A stretch of DNA of 64,000 nucleotides. Source: Lingula anatina. Lineage: Eukaryota > Brachiopoda > Lingulata > Lingulida > Lingulidae. Positions 50,982 through 62,600 of this stretch are shown piece by piece. The DNA lies in the NCBI RefSeq assembly GCF_001039355.2, contig NW_019773548.1, forward strand, positions 74,807-138,806, written 5' to 3'. Every line of letters begins with the position of its first letter. The first letter of the stretch is position 1. The notes beneath the pieces were generated by a model. That model saw only the letters and a list, made by a program, of their open reading frames with translations, did no database searches and was not told where the DNA came from. Position numbers and translations under genes: made by a program.

Positions 50982-52130
50982 GCTAATGCACAATAAAATT
51001 ATATTGTTTTTTAAATAAGTTAAAAATAAACTAATCAAATCTTACATATATATCTCTCTTTAGAAAAGAAAATCCAATAATAAATAAATCAACAGATAAA
51101 TACTAAATAAATAAATAAATTCCCAAGGGATCATCAAAACAATATACTGGCACAAACATCTCACCTTTTAAAAGTCTTCCTGCACTTGTCACACATGTAA
51201 GGTCTGTCCTGGTAATGTGATTTCAGATGATACCTCAGCCCCGGGGAGCTAGTAAGAACTTTATCACAGCCATCATGGGGGCACTTGAGGAGTCGCTGGG
51301 GGCTTATAGGCACATCACAGTTGTTGCTTAAGTATTCCTGCATCCGCTCAGTTTTCACGTGGGGCCTTTTCTGTGGCTGTTTAGAATATTGGGGTTATTA
51401 GTATAATGCTGAGATGAATGACTTAAGTTTTGATAAATAAATGGTTGGGCTTGGCGTTTGTAAATGTGCTTAAAAAAATGCGCCGGTATAGTATACCAGA
51501 TAGGTACATGTACTAGTACGTTCATTCGTCAATTGCCAGTCATTACAAGTTTAAGCACATACAGGAGACAGAATGCACTTGTTAAATCAGGGAGGGAAAC
51601 TGAAAGTTCATAATGTAGTAGTGGTAGTAGTTGTAGCAGTAGTAGTAGTAGTAAGTTACATGTACCAGTCCCGCCCACCGGTACAGGCAGTGCATGCATA
51701 ATGTAGTAGTACATACATGTATGTTCAATGTAACACTTCTTTAAATTGCACAAGCAACGAAACCTGGACTTCGACGATCTTCCAGCTTAAAAGTATGAAT
51801 CCTTACATACTAATTGGGTGACCCCAGAAAAAATAACAATTTTCTCACTTAAAATGGGTTGAATACACGATTCAAAAAGTCATTAGAAGTTTTCAATCAA
51901 TGGGCAGTAGCTACGTAAACATTGAAACAGCTGATATCGTACAGGTTATATTCAATGAAATTTTCTTTAATTTTTTATGTCTTCTGTTGAAATTAAGATC
52001 AGATATGCATCGGTATCTATATTATAAGTCTGCAAAATTCTGAATATTTAGGGTAACGATTATTTGCACATTTGCAGATTTTTTTCAGAAAATTACATTT
52101 AAAACTCGCACTCACCTCCACTGACGCCAT
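42890..52130 (-). CDS. HBP1: HMG box-containing protein 1 with N-terminal zinc fingers
   Basis: Thirteen minus-strand coding exons: 52130-52116, 51376-51165, 50724-50564, 47556-47301, 47051-46914, 46411-46284, 45903-45786, 45667-45504, 45237-45099, 44565-44508, 44054-43876, 43343-43196, 42901-42890; phases close to 575 aa. HBP1 is a nuclear DNA-binding repressor that restrains cell-cycle and Wnt target genes. Matches to vertebrate HBP1 as I recall it: WLEQLAEIATGPKSPL, the AXH domain (about 297-440, GWSSFHPSMTVEHYGIPC), SYDFTPMDSSAV, and the HMG box (about 496-565, KRPMNAFMLFAKKYRVEYTQ), then DCWKRKR. Human HBP1 (514 aa) does not start like this: residues 37-59 form a C2H2 finger (CX4CX12HX3H) and 67-89 a second (CX2CX12HX5C) completed only after exons 2 and 3 are joined. 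The last exon gives the ending TGSLE; reading through the donor instead would give TGVCC. Confidence 0.93.
43570..43668. repeat. Perfect 38-bp hairpin in HBP1 intron
   Basis: 43570-43607 and 43631-43668 are exact reverse complements around a 23-base loop. The arm runs AATTATACTACAGTGCAACA onward. It lies in the intron between the two HMG-box exons and would be transcribed with HBP1. It carries no other transposon hallmark. Confidence 0.9.
45672..45718. repeat. (AAAT)n and (AATT)n simple repeats
   Basis: Short TAAATAAAT and AATTAATT runs immediately next to the HBP1 AXH exon that starts at 45667, on its intron side. Confidence 0.75.
47557..50563 (-). other. Large HBP1 intron 3
   Basis: A 3-kb AT-rich intron between the exon that follows the zinc fingers and the exon holding WLEQLAEIATG. 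I see no coding exon or recognisable element in it. Confidence 0.6.
50926..50980. repeat. (AAT)n microsatellite
   Basis: About 18 ATA/AAT units in an HBP1 intron. Confidence 0.95.
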
Positions 52131-52820
52131 CTTCAGTCAATAGAAATGCCATGCACAAGTGAGGGTAAGATTTTCATTGGTTGATTATCCCATCGCCCCA
52201 GTTAAAGCCTTGTTCATTGGACAATAGATGGCTTCATTGATAGCTTGGGTTGTTATGTCCTCGGGATACATCTGTTACTCTAGTCTAAATAAAGTCTAAA
52301 ATATCATCATTTTAAGTCTATCTTTCTATAAGAATTAGCAATAAACGCTTAACAAATCAACTTCTTTTGTACACTGTTTATTCACTAAGGCTACTGCAAA
52401 ACCAACGTTGTTACAGCAGTCAAAATAATATTTTATGACGTAGGAAGCTAAGCACATGATAGAACAGCCGTATTGCTCAGCTAGGCGCGGAGTTCAGATG
52501 TAAACATCCAAGAAACGAATGTACGTGCTGTTGATGAGATCGTAAAGCGATTACGCAGCTTAGGTAAGTCTGACATAAAGTTCTATGGGGGATATCCATT
52601 CAATTGTGAATTAATGCAAAATTGAGTTGTTTCTGTGAAAAAAATGATAAATGTCAGGCAACAGATATTTGTGTTGATCGTGGCCCTTTTACACTTACAG
52701 TTACTAGTAAGCTAAAGTTGTAGACTAGACACTTGTAGAGGCACTATTAGTATTTATCTGAAGTCAACTGTTGTGTAAAGTTTTCAATTTTTCTAATCTT
52801 CTAGGCCTTGTCATATTATA
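52131..52820. promoter_or_regulatory. Divergent promoter region of HBP1 and CENPK
   Basis: The start codons of HBP1 (52130, minus) and CENPK (52821, plus) face away from each other across 690 bp. Inverted CCAAT boxes (ATTGG) lie at 52176-52180 and 52216-52220, and a CRE-like TGACGTA at 52436-52442. A good donor (CTTAG followed by GTAAGT) at 52563/52564, and an acceptor at 52804/52805 shortly before the ATG, suggest an untranslated first exon of CENPK ending at 52563. NF-Y-type CCAAT boxes in shared promoters are common for cell-cycle genes; shared regulation here is inference. Confidence 0.6.
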
Positions 52821-53496
52821 ATGTCAAGTTCAGACATTCAGCTCAAAAAGCAAGCTGCTGTAGCCGCCCTGAAGGCCGAATGTGAAGAAAAATGGACACA
52901 AATTACACAGGTAAATCTAGGAATTTTATACTTGATACTCTTAGGATCTACCTGATTTTTTCTTTGTTATGTTAACTACCAAAATTCATCCCAGCTTATA
53001 CTTGTGTTACCGTAGTAAAAAAATGAAAAATGTAAGCTGCACCTCAAACAAACAAATAAAACATAAGTGATCTCATAGTTTTTTACAAGGGTTGCTGTCA
53101 AAATGTATGTCTCCATGGACCCAGCCTTGGACTGTGCTATTTTGATAAGAGGGATTTAAACCAAGGCATGAGGTGACCACCCCCCAACTAAAATCTAATC
53201 TGATGGCCAGTATAAAACTGCAAGCCCTCATACTGCTTAAAATTTTGAGTTATGCCTAATAACCATATCTTGTTCAGTTATATGAAGACATCCAGACACA
53301 CAAGAAACCCCATGATGAGCTTGTAAGAGATGATCCACTGTTAAAAATCTACCAGGCAAAGGAGAAGAGGTTAAAAGCTGAAGTGGAGGTGCTTAAGAAT
53401 AAGGAGACAGAGGGTAAGATTTACACAGAAAGTATATATATAGTGGCTTATGATAAGGTAACAAATAACACATTTCCTTTAACCCATTGTCAGCAG

Positions 53497-53530
<34 letters not shown>

Positions 53531-55298
53531 NNNNNNNNNNNNNNNNNNNNNNNNNNNNNNNNNNNNNNNNNNNNNNNNNNNNNNNNNNNNNNNNNNNNNN
53601 NNNNNNNNNNNNNNNNNNNNNNNNNNNNNNNNNNNNNNNNNNNNNNNNNNNNNNNNNNNNNNNNNNNNNNNNNNNNNNNNNNNNNNNNNNNNNNNNNNNN
53701 NNNNNNNNNNNNNNNNNNNNNNNNNNNNNNNNNNNNNNNNNNNNNNNNNNNNNNNNNNNNNNNNNNNNNNNNNNNNNNTTGGGGGGGGGGGGGGGCACTT
53801 GCCTCGCCCAGCACTCATCTGTGGTGACGTCGTCCTCTTTTCCCACAAAAATGAACTGACAAAACTAACAAAAAGCAAGCATTTTTATCCATGTACCCCA
53901 GACATACTTAATTTGCCCTCGGCCCCTGCTGTATACATGGTTTCTCCCCTTCCCCTCCTTCACCGCAAAATTCTGGAGTCACCATTGTATGTTATACAAC
54001 CTTATGTAACCATTTTTAAAAATATTAAATTTGAAAGTAATTTGAGGTGGATTGTGGTCAGACTTTACGCAATGGCTTTCCTGGGATAAAGTCAAAAAAA
54101 AATTTATAATTATATATGTCTTATATATGTGTTTTCTAAGATGATATTCTTGGGAGTCAAAGATTCTCTTATTTTTAATCTGATTTTGTGTTTAGTTCCA
54201 GTGACATATACTTGTCACATTTGATTTTGCATTGTATTTTATTTTTTATTCATTGTATTTTATATTTCAGTTATTAGCATTTGTGTATAAAATTCAAGTT
54301 GTAAAAATTTTTAAATCATAATGAATGAATTAATTTTAGTCAATTTCCCTCTAGCTCTCCCCAAGGACCCAGTGGTACTTCACACCTTACTTAAAGATGA
54401 ACTTACCACCTCTATCACCCAGCTAGAACACACCCTGGCCATGGTGGCAGGACAGAAGGCAGAGATGCTCAAACAGATTGAGAGGTCTGTCTGGTTTTTT
54501 TTTTTTTTTTTTTTTTTTTTTTGCCTTACATTTCAACAGTTGTAGAAGTAATGTAGCAATTAAAACCAGGTAAATGTAAAACACCATACATTTAAAGATT
54601 ATTCATAAATAAAATTATCAAACATAAGCCAAAATATTTTCATACTGTTAGCTTGCGGCCAACCTGGGTGAAGGCCTTCATCAGACTTCATTAGAGACTG
54701 GCCTTCGCCCATGTTGCCACAAGCTAACAGTATGAAAGTATTTCTGCTTGTGTTTGATAATATCATTTATGATCCAACTACCAAGCTAATGAACATTTTT
54801 GCACAACAAGATTAGTGTATATTAATGATTTTTGTAAAATTCTGTGCAGAGATGAAGCCCGGTTGGAGGAACAAAGAGAAATAAAGGCAGCCCTGGAGGT
54901 AAAGGTGGAAGAGATCATGGCACAAGAGACACCTGGAAATGAAAGAAGGTGACAAAATGTCCACATTCAACCAGTCAGTGTATTTAACACTGGTCGCACA
55001 CCAGATATATCAGTTTAACTGAAGTCAGGCCAGTAAAAAAGTTTTTAAAATTGTTCATTTACTGGCCCTTGCTTTGATCGTAACATCGCTCATTATCATG
55101 ATTTTCTTCACTTTTAGTAGTTTGAGAGCCGACTTATTAAATGAATAGTTACAAAATAGATTAAGTTCTTTAGTTACGAGATGTTGCAAAGAAAGATGGT
55201 TTTGACCATGGCATTGGTTGTGTGAGTTATGTTATTTTTTAAGTTATTGTATCATGAGACATGCCCATGTCTACTCCAGCCAGTCACTTGATTAAAAA

Positions 55299-55391
<93 letters not shown>

Positions 55392-57247
55392 TGACAATGT
55401 CATATGCAATTTTTTATGTCAGTTATTTAAAAGAATTGGAGCATAAAAGAAAAAGGGCCATTGAAAAAAACAGAGAGCTTATGTTGGAGATGGTAAGATT
55501 AGTTCTCTTTTATAATATTTTAGAATCCTTAAAAAAGAGCATTCTAATCTAGACAATTCAATTGAATTTTAACCAAGTCAGATTCTTTTGTCTTGGAGTA
55601 TATTATATGTTTTACTGGAAATGTATTGTATAGTATTTCAAAAACGTTGGTAGATAATTTGGTTTAAGTTTAACACCTGTGAAAAAATGCATGATAAGTC
55701 ACTGTTGAGGTTGTTTTTTCAGCGTGACTTTATAGCAAAATTCTTCCCGCCACCAACGTACAACCAAATGAAGGAGTGGAGAAGGGTAGGTGTGAACTGA
55801 AGTATTGTGTTCTATCCCTCTGTCTGTCTTCATCAACCTCAATAAATAAAAAATATTGGCTACAGGTGATCCTATCATCCATTTCTTTTCTCAAAGAAAT
55901 AGCCAGTTTATAAATTAATCTTTCTTTAAATCGTTCTTGTATTTTGAAAAATGTTTTTGAAAATAGGCAAATGAACGTAACAGTAGTGAAATTAATTCTG
56001 AAGGTTTGTAAAAAGTGTGTTTTTTTAATTTTGAATAATTTTTTTTTGTTTTTTTTTGTTTTTTTTTTTTTGTTTTTTTTTTTTTTAATTATCTTGTAAA
56101 ACAATTTTTAATTTTGTGTGCAGAGTCACCAGCAGCCAGGTTTAGGACGGAGGTCTAACGAGTCCTACACCAGTTCTGATAGCTTGAATGGTGACAGTGT
56201 GGTCAGTTTGCAAGATATGGTAGAGGTAGGGTTACTGCTCTAAATTGGATTTATTAAGTAGAAATTCAGTTAAAAGATTACAGTGTACAATTTCCCCCCC
56301 CCCCCCCCCCCAAAAAAAAAAAACTTTCTTAAATTTTCTATGGGTGCATGGTATTTTTGTCTAACTAACTTATGCTTGGTCCTCTCTTACTTACACTTTA
56401 ATTTGAATGTTACATAGCTCAGGTGGCATTGTGTCTCTTTTGCACTAAATACACTTAAAAATAGTGTGTGCACAGAGTGACTACATATCTTGTTTTTCTT
56501 TGTCATAAATGTGCCCATGAGATAGAGGGAAAGGGCTAAGCTTACAATTTTAGTGTGCATCGAAAGTCTCCTCAAAGGATTTATAACAAAGTCAACTGAA
56601 TCCAGTTCTCCAAATGTTGTGAAAATGTTTTTTTGTTTCTGTTATGCCTTAAACAGCTCTTGACTCTTGGCAGAGATCTACACTGTTAGGGTGATCTCTT
56701 TCCTTTTTTAGAACTTGTTAAAAGTTCAATCAATCAATCATATTGACTGCAGTCAACCGTCAATATCATTAATTAAGCAACAGCAAAAATCCAGACCCCA
56801 TGGTTCTCAATGACACTGGCAAGCTCAGTCATGTTCTCTAGGCCAGTATACTCAAATAGAACCTGGACATGAGTTTTGTTTCTTTAACCCATGAAAACAA
56901 TTTAAAAAGCAATGACGATAAAAATTGCTAGTAGCCCTCAATCTGTAGTCTCTTATCTTAGAGGTGACTTTCGGGATATCGCCATAGAGCTCCACCTTTG
57001 GATCCTTTTAAAAGTAATTAGTGTTATATGGTTTTATGTGTGCAGGCATTGATGACAGTTTACCTAATTACCTAATTCCTGGTTTCAGCAACTGATGAAC
57101 AAACTGCTGGACAGTCCACATGACCCTTACCTGACCACTGACCAGTCTTACTGGCCTCCTTACTTGGAACTTCTGCTCAGGACTGGCATTGCTTTAAAAC
57201 ATCCAGAGGATGGACACAGGATCAAACTGGTCCCCTTTCACTTGTAA
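52821..57247 (+). CDS. CENPK: Centromere protein K
   Basis: Eight coding exons: 52821-52910, 53278-53413, 54355-54484, 54850-54948, 55423-55492, 55723-55785, 56124-56225, 57089-57247, closing in frame to 282 aa (human is about 269). CENP-K is a subunit of the CCAN inner kinetochore, in the CENP-H/I/K/M group, and helps link centromeric chromatin to the outer kinetochore. Diagnostic similarity to human as recalled: CEEKW near the start, the coiled-coil middle (LEEQREIKAALEVKVEEI), FIAKFFPPP matching the FLEDHFPLP region, and the C-terminus HDPYLTTDQSYWPPYLELLL then RTGIALKHPEDGHRIKL. The intron after exon 3 includes a 248-base N gap, but phases agree across it. A plus-strand AATAAA lies at 57604-57609. 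The last 16 codons (stop included) seed the minisatellite that follows. Confidence 0.93.
53531..53778. other. Assembly gap (248 N)
   Basis: It lies in the CENPK intron between exons 3 and 4, between a poly-T run (from about 53500) and a poly-G run (about 53781-53795). Frames spanning it are artefacts. Confidence 0.99.
54601..54773. mobile_element. Foldback element (MITE family 4) in CENPK intron
   Basis: Two arms of about 75 bases (54601-54676 and 54698-54773) are imperfect reverse complements around a spacer of about 20-25 bases. Shared core: TTTCATACTGTTAGCTTG and its complement CAAGCTAACAGTATGAAA. Non-coding; target-site duplication not resolved. Confidence 0.7.
55294..55390. repeat. A-run plus long (TA)n microsatellite
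   Basis: About 23 A and then roughly 37 TA units, in the CENPK intron just before exon 6 (55423). Confidence 0.95.
56041..56087. repeat. T-rich tract upstream of CENPK exon 8
   Basis: Runs of T broken by single G; simple sequence. Confidence 0.85.
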
Positions 57248-57569
57248 TCCTCAAATTAATGTGTGAGCATGGACAGAAATTCAAATTTGTCCCATTTCAC
57301 TGGTTATGCTATAACTTTTAAGGATGGGCAGAGGATCAAACTGGTCCCTTTTCACCTGTAACACCCAGAGGATAGACGTAGGATCAAACTGTTCCCTTTT
57401 CACCTGTAACACCCAGAGGATGGACGTAGGATCAAACTGTTCCCTTTTCACCTGTAACACCCAGAGGATGGACGTAGGATCAAACTGTTCCCTTTTCACC
57501 TGTAACACCCAGAGGATGGACGTAGGATCAAACTGTTCCCTTTTCACCTGTAACACCCAGAGGATGGAC
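57200..57569 (+). repeat. 48-bp minisatellite derived from the CENPK 3' coding end
   Basis: The CENPK terminus (57200-57247, 15 codons plus TAA) is the first unit. A degenerate copy follows at about 57263-57306, a partial one at 57321-57361, four 48-bp units at 57362-57409, 57410-57457, 57458-57505 and 57506-57553, and a truncated unit to 57569. Each unit still reads HPEDGRRIKLFPFHL and then stop in the same register (the first of the four has R for G). The array is cut by a single N at 57570, so its real length is unknown. Confidence 0.9.
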
Positions 57570-57570
57570 N
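57570..57570. other. Single-N contig join
   Basis: It interrupts the minisatellite. The copy number across it is undetermined. Confidence 0.9.
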
Positions 57571-58656
57571 AGCACAATGGTCTTCTACAGCAGTGTGCCC
57601 CTGAATAAAAAGGTGACGGGTGCAGGGAAAAACTAGCCTTGCCAACAACAGAGTTGTTTTGGCATTGAATATCATTTAACATTTAATTTACCTATATATC
57701 TCTTATTTTCCATCTAAGTTATAAATCAAAAATATTTATACTTGTCTGTAGAATATTCTGTATTCAAAAATTCGTTTTAACTATTCAATTTTCTCTGCTC
57801 TTTTGCATCATGGTCGATAAGTATAATTACGTAGGCTGTTACTTGTGGTTTACGGATTCACCATTAAGGTGACAGCCGGGTGTAAACAAAATGGATTGAA
57901 AACTAAAACACAGTAAATTTGTATTCCAAGCAGATCTGGTACTCATTTAGTGTAAATCTCAGCACCTGTATACGCATGTTTTAACTTACCAGAAAAACAA
58001 CTTGGACAGCCAGTTTGCTTTCTGGAGAGGATTCGTGTTCACATGTTTCGTGCCTTCGTCCATCGTGCAACGACTTCACGTAACTAGTAACGTTAGTTTC
58101 ACGTTGTCCATTTCACCTCCTCAGCACTTGAAACGACCTTGACCCAGAATGGTTTTATAATCTCTAAACTTTTTACGGTGTTCGGCTTGTCAGTTAATAG
58201 ACATGGATAAAGTATATAATTACATTATTTGTTGTACTGAATATAGATATTTATTGTAAAACAATTGCACCGATTGGTATTCAATGTATTGTTTTTTGTA
58301 AATTGCCTGGGTTTAAGGATATAGCACCGTGAAGCGCCATATTTCAAAGCTGAGGTCGGTCGTAACTCGCTCAGGTTCACATTAGACGTTGTTTAACCGC
58401 TGATGTTTTAAAAAGAACTCATTTATATGAAGGTTAGTATTTTCAGCAGTACCAGATCATGAAAAACGTTTGCCTACCTATTTATAATGAGCATTGAATT
58501 TGTGCAGTTACTGGTACTTTTTATTAGAAATACATGTGCACTTTACCTTGTAGAAGTATCGCTACAAGTATCAGTTATACCATCACTTTCAAGAGTTAAA
58601 TATTGCCTGTTGAGTATTGACAACTTTCTCTCATTTTTGGGTTGGCATACCCTTGT

Positions 58657-58720
<64 letters not shown>

Positions 58721-58925
58721 CAGCTACAAATGTAAAAAGGTACCAAATTATAATTATTCATCTTTTAAGTGTTTTAATATTTATGTATTTTAGGTATTGA
58801 GTGGAGAATAAAAGTAATATATTGTTTAACCTTATTGTGATAAGCAAGGGCGTCAATGGATTTATGGATTTAAATTAGAGGGAAACAAATTGGCAATTCA
58901 AGGACAGGTCAATTCAGTAACCAAA
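57571..58925. other. Intergenic region between CENPK and MIS12
   Basis: It contains a candidate CENPK polyadenylation signal (57604-57609), a (CT)n microsatellite of nearly 60 bases (about 58659-58717), and presumably the MIS12 promoter and 5' UTR. No coding exon seen. Confidence 0.55.
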
Positions 58926-59559
58926 ATGTCAGACAGTTCATCAGCAACGATAGCAGATAGCACATTGAAGGACTCACAGTCATCATCGCAGATGTATCAG
59001 AGCTCCTTGGCTATGACTGAAAAAGTGCTCGGAGAGCAGGAATATGAAACACAATTCTTTGGTTTTACCCCGAAGTCCTTTACTGATGGAGGTACGATGG
59101 TTTGTTGTCCAGATATATAATATGTATTCGACAATATAAGAAGCAGTTATGTTAGTGTAGTGGGCATGTTTATTAACTTATTTGCAACATGGTTATTACA
59201 TGAATCTTTTTCTTTAACTTGTCAAAAGTAAAACTTAAATGGTTCTTAGTTGACATAACAGTACATCTGATTCATTGCAAATATTTGTTACTTGCAGAAA
59301 TAAAAACTGTTCATATGAGATTGATATTTTCACAGTAAATACACTGTAAACAACTCACTGAAGTATAAATTAAATATTACCACCAAAATGGCATTTATCG
59401 CAATTATTTTGGAATCTGTGCTTGCCATCAGACCACATGGACCTTCATAGATGGCTATATCTCCATAATAATCCTGCAAGTTTACAAAAAAACTTTTTTT
59501 GGAAAAAAAAACATGGACTTATTTTGAATATCAAAATGGATTCAATTACCATTGGTATA

Positions 59560-59623
<64 letters not shown>

Positions 59624-62600
59624 TTTTTTTTTTTTTTTTTGCCAAATAGAATTTGTTTTCCCTCTTATTATGCATTTTGATTATATGCATCTTTCCAAAT
59701 ACTCTGATGCAAAGCATGTGAACCACTTGGGTCAACTCCCTCATTGTTCTCAAACTGGCAAATCATTGTTCTTGAAAATTAAAGCACAAGGAATGTATTA
59801 GGCCAATTTTAACTTGTAGTTCCATTAATGACTTTACTGTTATATGTACTTTATAAATGTCATTGTTTGTATTTTGTTTTTCAGTTTATAATGCTGTGAA
59901 TGAATACCTCACAGACTGTCTGGAAGTGGTAGAGAAATACATCATTCAAGAGGTATATTTATTTACTTATTTTATTTGATATCCATGTGATGACAACAGT
60001 GTCAGTGTACTAATGAGACAGGAACCTTTCTTCATATAATTTTTGAAAATCAACACAACTAAGTTAGGGGCGGATTTAGGCCATCTTCTGGGTCTTCTGG
60101 AAGACGGTCAGATTTTCAAGTTTACATTGATGAGTACCTTTTTTTTCTGTTGGAAAACAGTCAAAAATGGAGAATAGATCTACAAAGATTTAGAAGACTG
60201 TCAGAAAATATCTCTGGATCCGCCCCTGTTAGTTTCTTATTATAGTGGAGGATCTATGATGGCTAAGAAGAGGGAAAGAGTTTTTGCCTCCCTCCTATAA
60301 ATACTCCCTGTATAATAAAGTTTCAACATTTCAGTTCAGTGCCGTCATCCCAGCAGAAACAGTGAGAGAATGTACACAGCAGTTGCTGCCTGTGTTTGTG
60401 AAGACTTTTGACAAAGCATTTGATAAGTTAGAGGTGCAGTTGGTTTTTAGACTTTGAAAGAGCATTTGATATTATTTATGTGCGTTTTGTTTGTACAGTG
60501 CATTTGGTTTAGAGATTATTCTGACAGTAGGGAGTTTGATACATGGCACATAAGCATATAAGACCCCATTCCATCCAATAATAGTTTATCTATAACATTA
60601 CATTTACATGTTTGAAAAATAATTATTAATTAGCACAATTACATCCACTCTTAAATCTTTAACTCTGATTAAAGTGTCCCCTCTTAGAGGAATATATTTA
60701 TATTCTTTATATTTTTTGTGTGTACATTCAACAGCACCATTTTCGACTTTCCATTTATGTATGACGGCTTTAAATGGGAAATCTTTAAATCGTCTCTTTT
60801 CAGAATTATCTTCTCTGTAACATATTTCACATTCCCAACAATGTGTTACTTCCCGAAGATAAGCCCCAAGAGTTTCAGTACACAGAGCTGGAGCAGGAAG
60901 AGATCGACAGGGACCTGGAGACACTGAGACAGAAGATCAGAAATGTAAAGTCCTATTTACACTGGATGGCGTCCTTTCTGAGTCCCCATTTGAGAGTTTA
61001 AAAAAATACATGCTGACAATTGGCTGATCATTGAGCATTCATTTTGCAACCAAAGTGATGCTTATGCCTCCTTTCTACGACCACGGCAATGCCAGTTTCA
61101 TGGTTGCACAAAGGATGCAGAAAGGATGCTGCTCAGTGTAAGGGGGGTTTAAGGGGCTGTTTTTGGCCAAATTTCAGCAAATTTTCAATTATTTATGTAT
61201 ATTCGCTTATATATCCGCCCTACTCCCTGTTTACTCACAAATAGTGGTTTTTACCTGAGGATGACATTATATATAATATATTCAATATCTTTTGCAACAC
61301 ATATGTTGAACATTTTGTATTGGAAGGTTCATAGAGAGCGTTCACATCGAGAAGAGCCGAGGTCTAGCAAGGCCGAGACCTAAATATGGCGGACCTACAT
61401 GAAGGAAGACTGCGTAATCCTTTAATGGTCTCTCAATGACATTCATTGACATCCATATTTAGGTCTCGACCTTGCTAGACCTTGGCTCTTTTCGATGTGA
61501 ATACCCCCATAGTTTTTATCTTTGACAGATTTGATAGTTTTGGATGTCAAGTGAAAACCTTGGGTTTCATTTTAGAGACACAGTGTATATATGTTGGGGA
61601 AATATTTATGAAAGTAAATGAGTAGCCTCAAAGTGTGTGCTCTAGAAACTGTTAAATCTGCCAACAAACAAGGTTCTGCTTGCATGTTTCTGTTTGTAAG
61701 AGGACACACCGGACAGAAAAAAGTGATTGCAATCTGAGGCTCTATTCCCATAGATTTTAGATCGATCTATCCCCGCGGGGAGTCTCACTAGATTACTTTC
61801 AGATAATCCGACTTAAATGTCCGTCCCGCCTACTACAAGCTGTAAGGGGATAATTATCTTTCGTGTCCGCCCGGCTGACAGCTATTTAGCGTGAACCCCC
61901 AGGGAGTTAGGTCCATCTAAAGTAGGTCGATCTAATCTATGGAAATGGGGTGTGAATCTGGGTTTCCTAATATATTTGAAGTCATTTTTATTTTGTTATT
62001 TACATTTTGCCTAACCACAGGTCTGCTCACAGGGAGCACTCTCTAGATTGAAATAAGTATTTTAATCCTGTTTTCAGGCCAAGTATGTAAATGCCTGTTT
62101 GGAGCAGGAGTTGAAGGACATAGCCACAGTTCAGGAACAGTACGACAAGATGCTGACTCTGCTGGAAAGGCTGGAAAAGACAACTATGTCTGCAGGAGGT
62201 AGAAGGAACTATCTCTCTTTCTCTTTCTCTCCCTCTCTGCTATTTCAACTCCCCCCTTGAAATTATATGATGAAGAAATTTGTGATATATTGAGAGGTTT
62301 TTGTGATTTTGCGGATGGAATAATTTGATTGGTTATTTTACTGGGATAGGAGCTGTCCAAATACCCCTCCCCCTTCATACATGCACATGTACACACATAC
62401 ACGTGCAGGCACACGCACACACACACACACACAGTTGTCTCTGGTTATGGCCTTATTCTGTTACTGTTCTCTTCAGCCCATTTTTTTAGAACTTAGCCCA
62501 GGGGCAAGAATGTTCCAGTGATATCCTACTATTATCAGTGATGAGCTTTGTGTATTGGATCTAGATATTTATTTTCAAATTTGTAAAAGAAATGTTCATA

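Noticed and set aside
53383-54089. Frames with poly-F or poly-K spanning the 53531-53778 gap
   Set aside because: Artefacts of the poly-T/poly-A run and the gap.
57362-57569. CRISPR-like direct repeats
   Set aside because: The units are contiguous with no spacers, and the sequence is animal.
57281-57682. Repeated frames across 57324-57569 on both strands
   Set aside because: They are other frames of the 48-bp CENPK-derived minisatellite, not a repeat protein.
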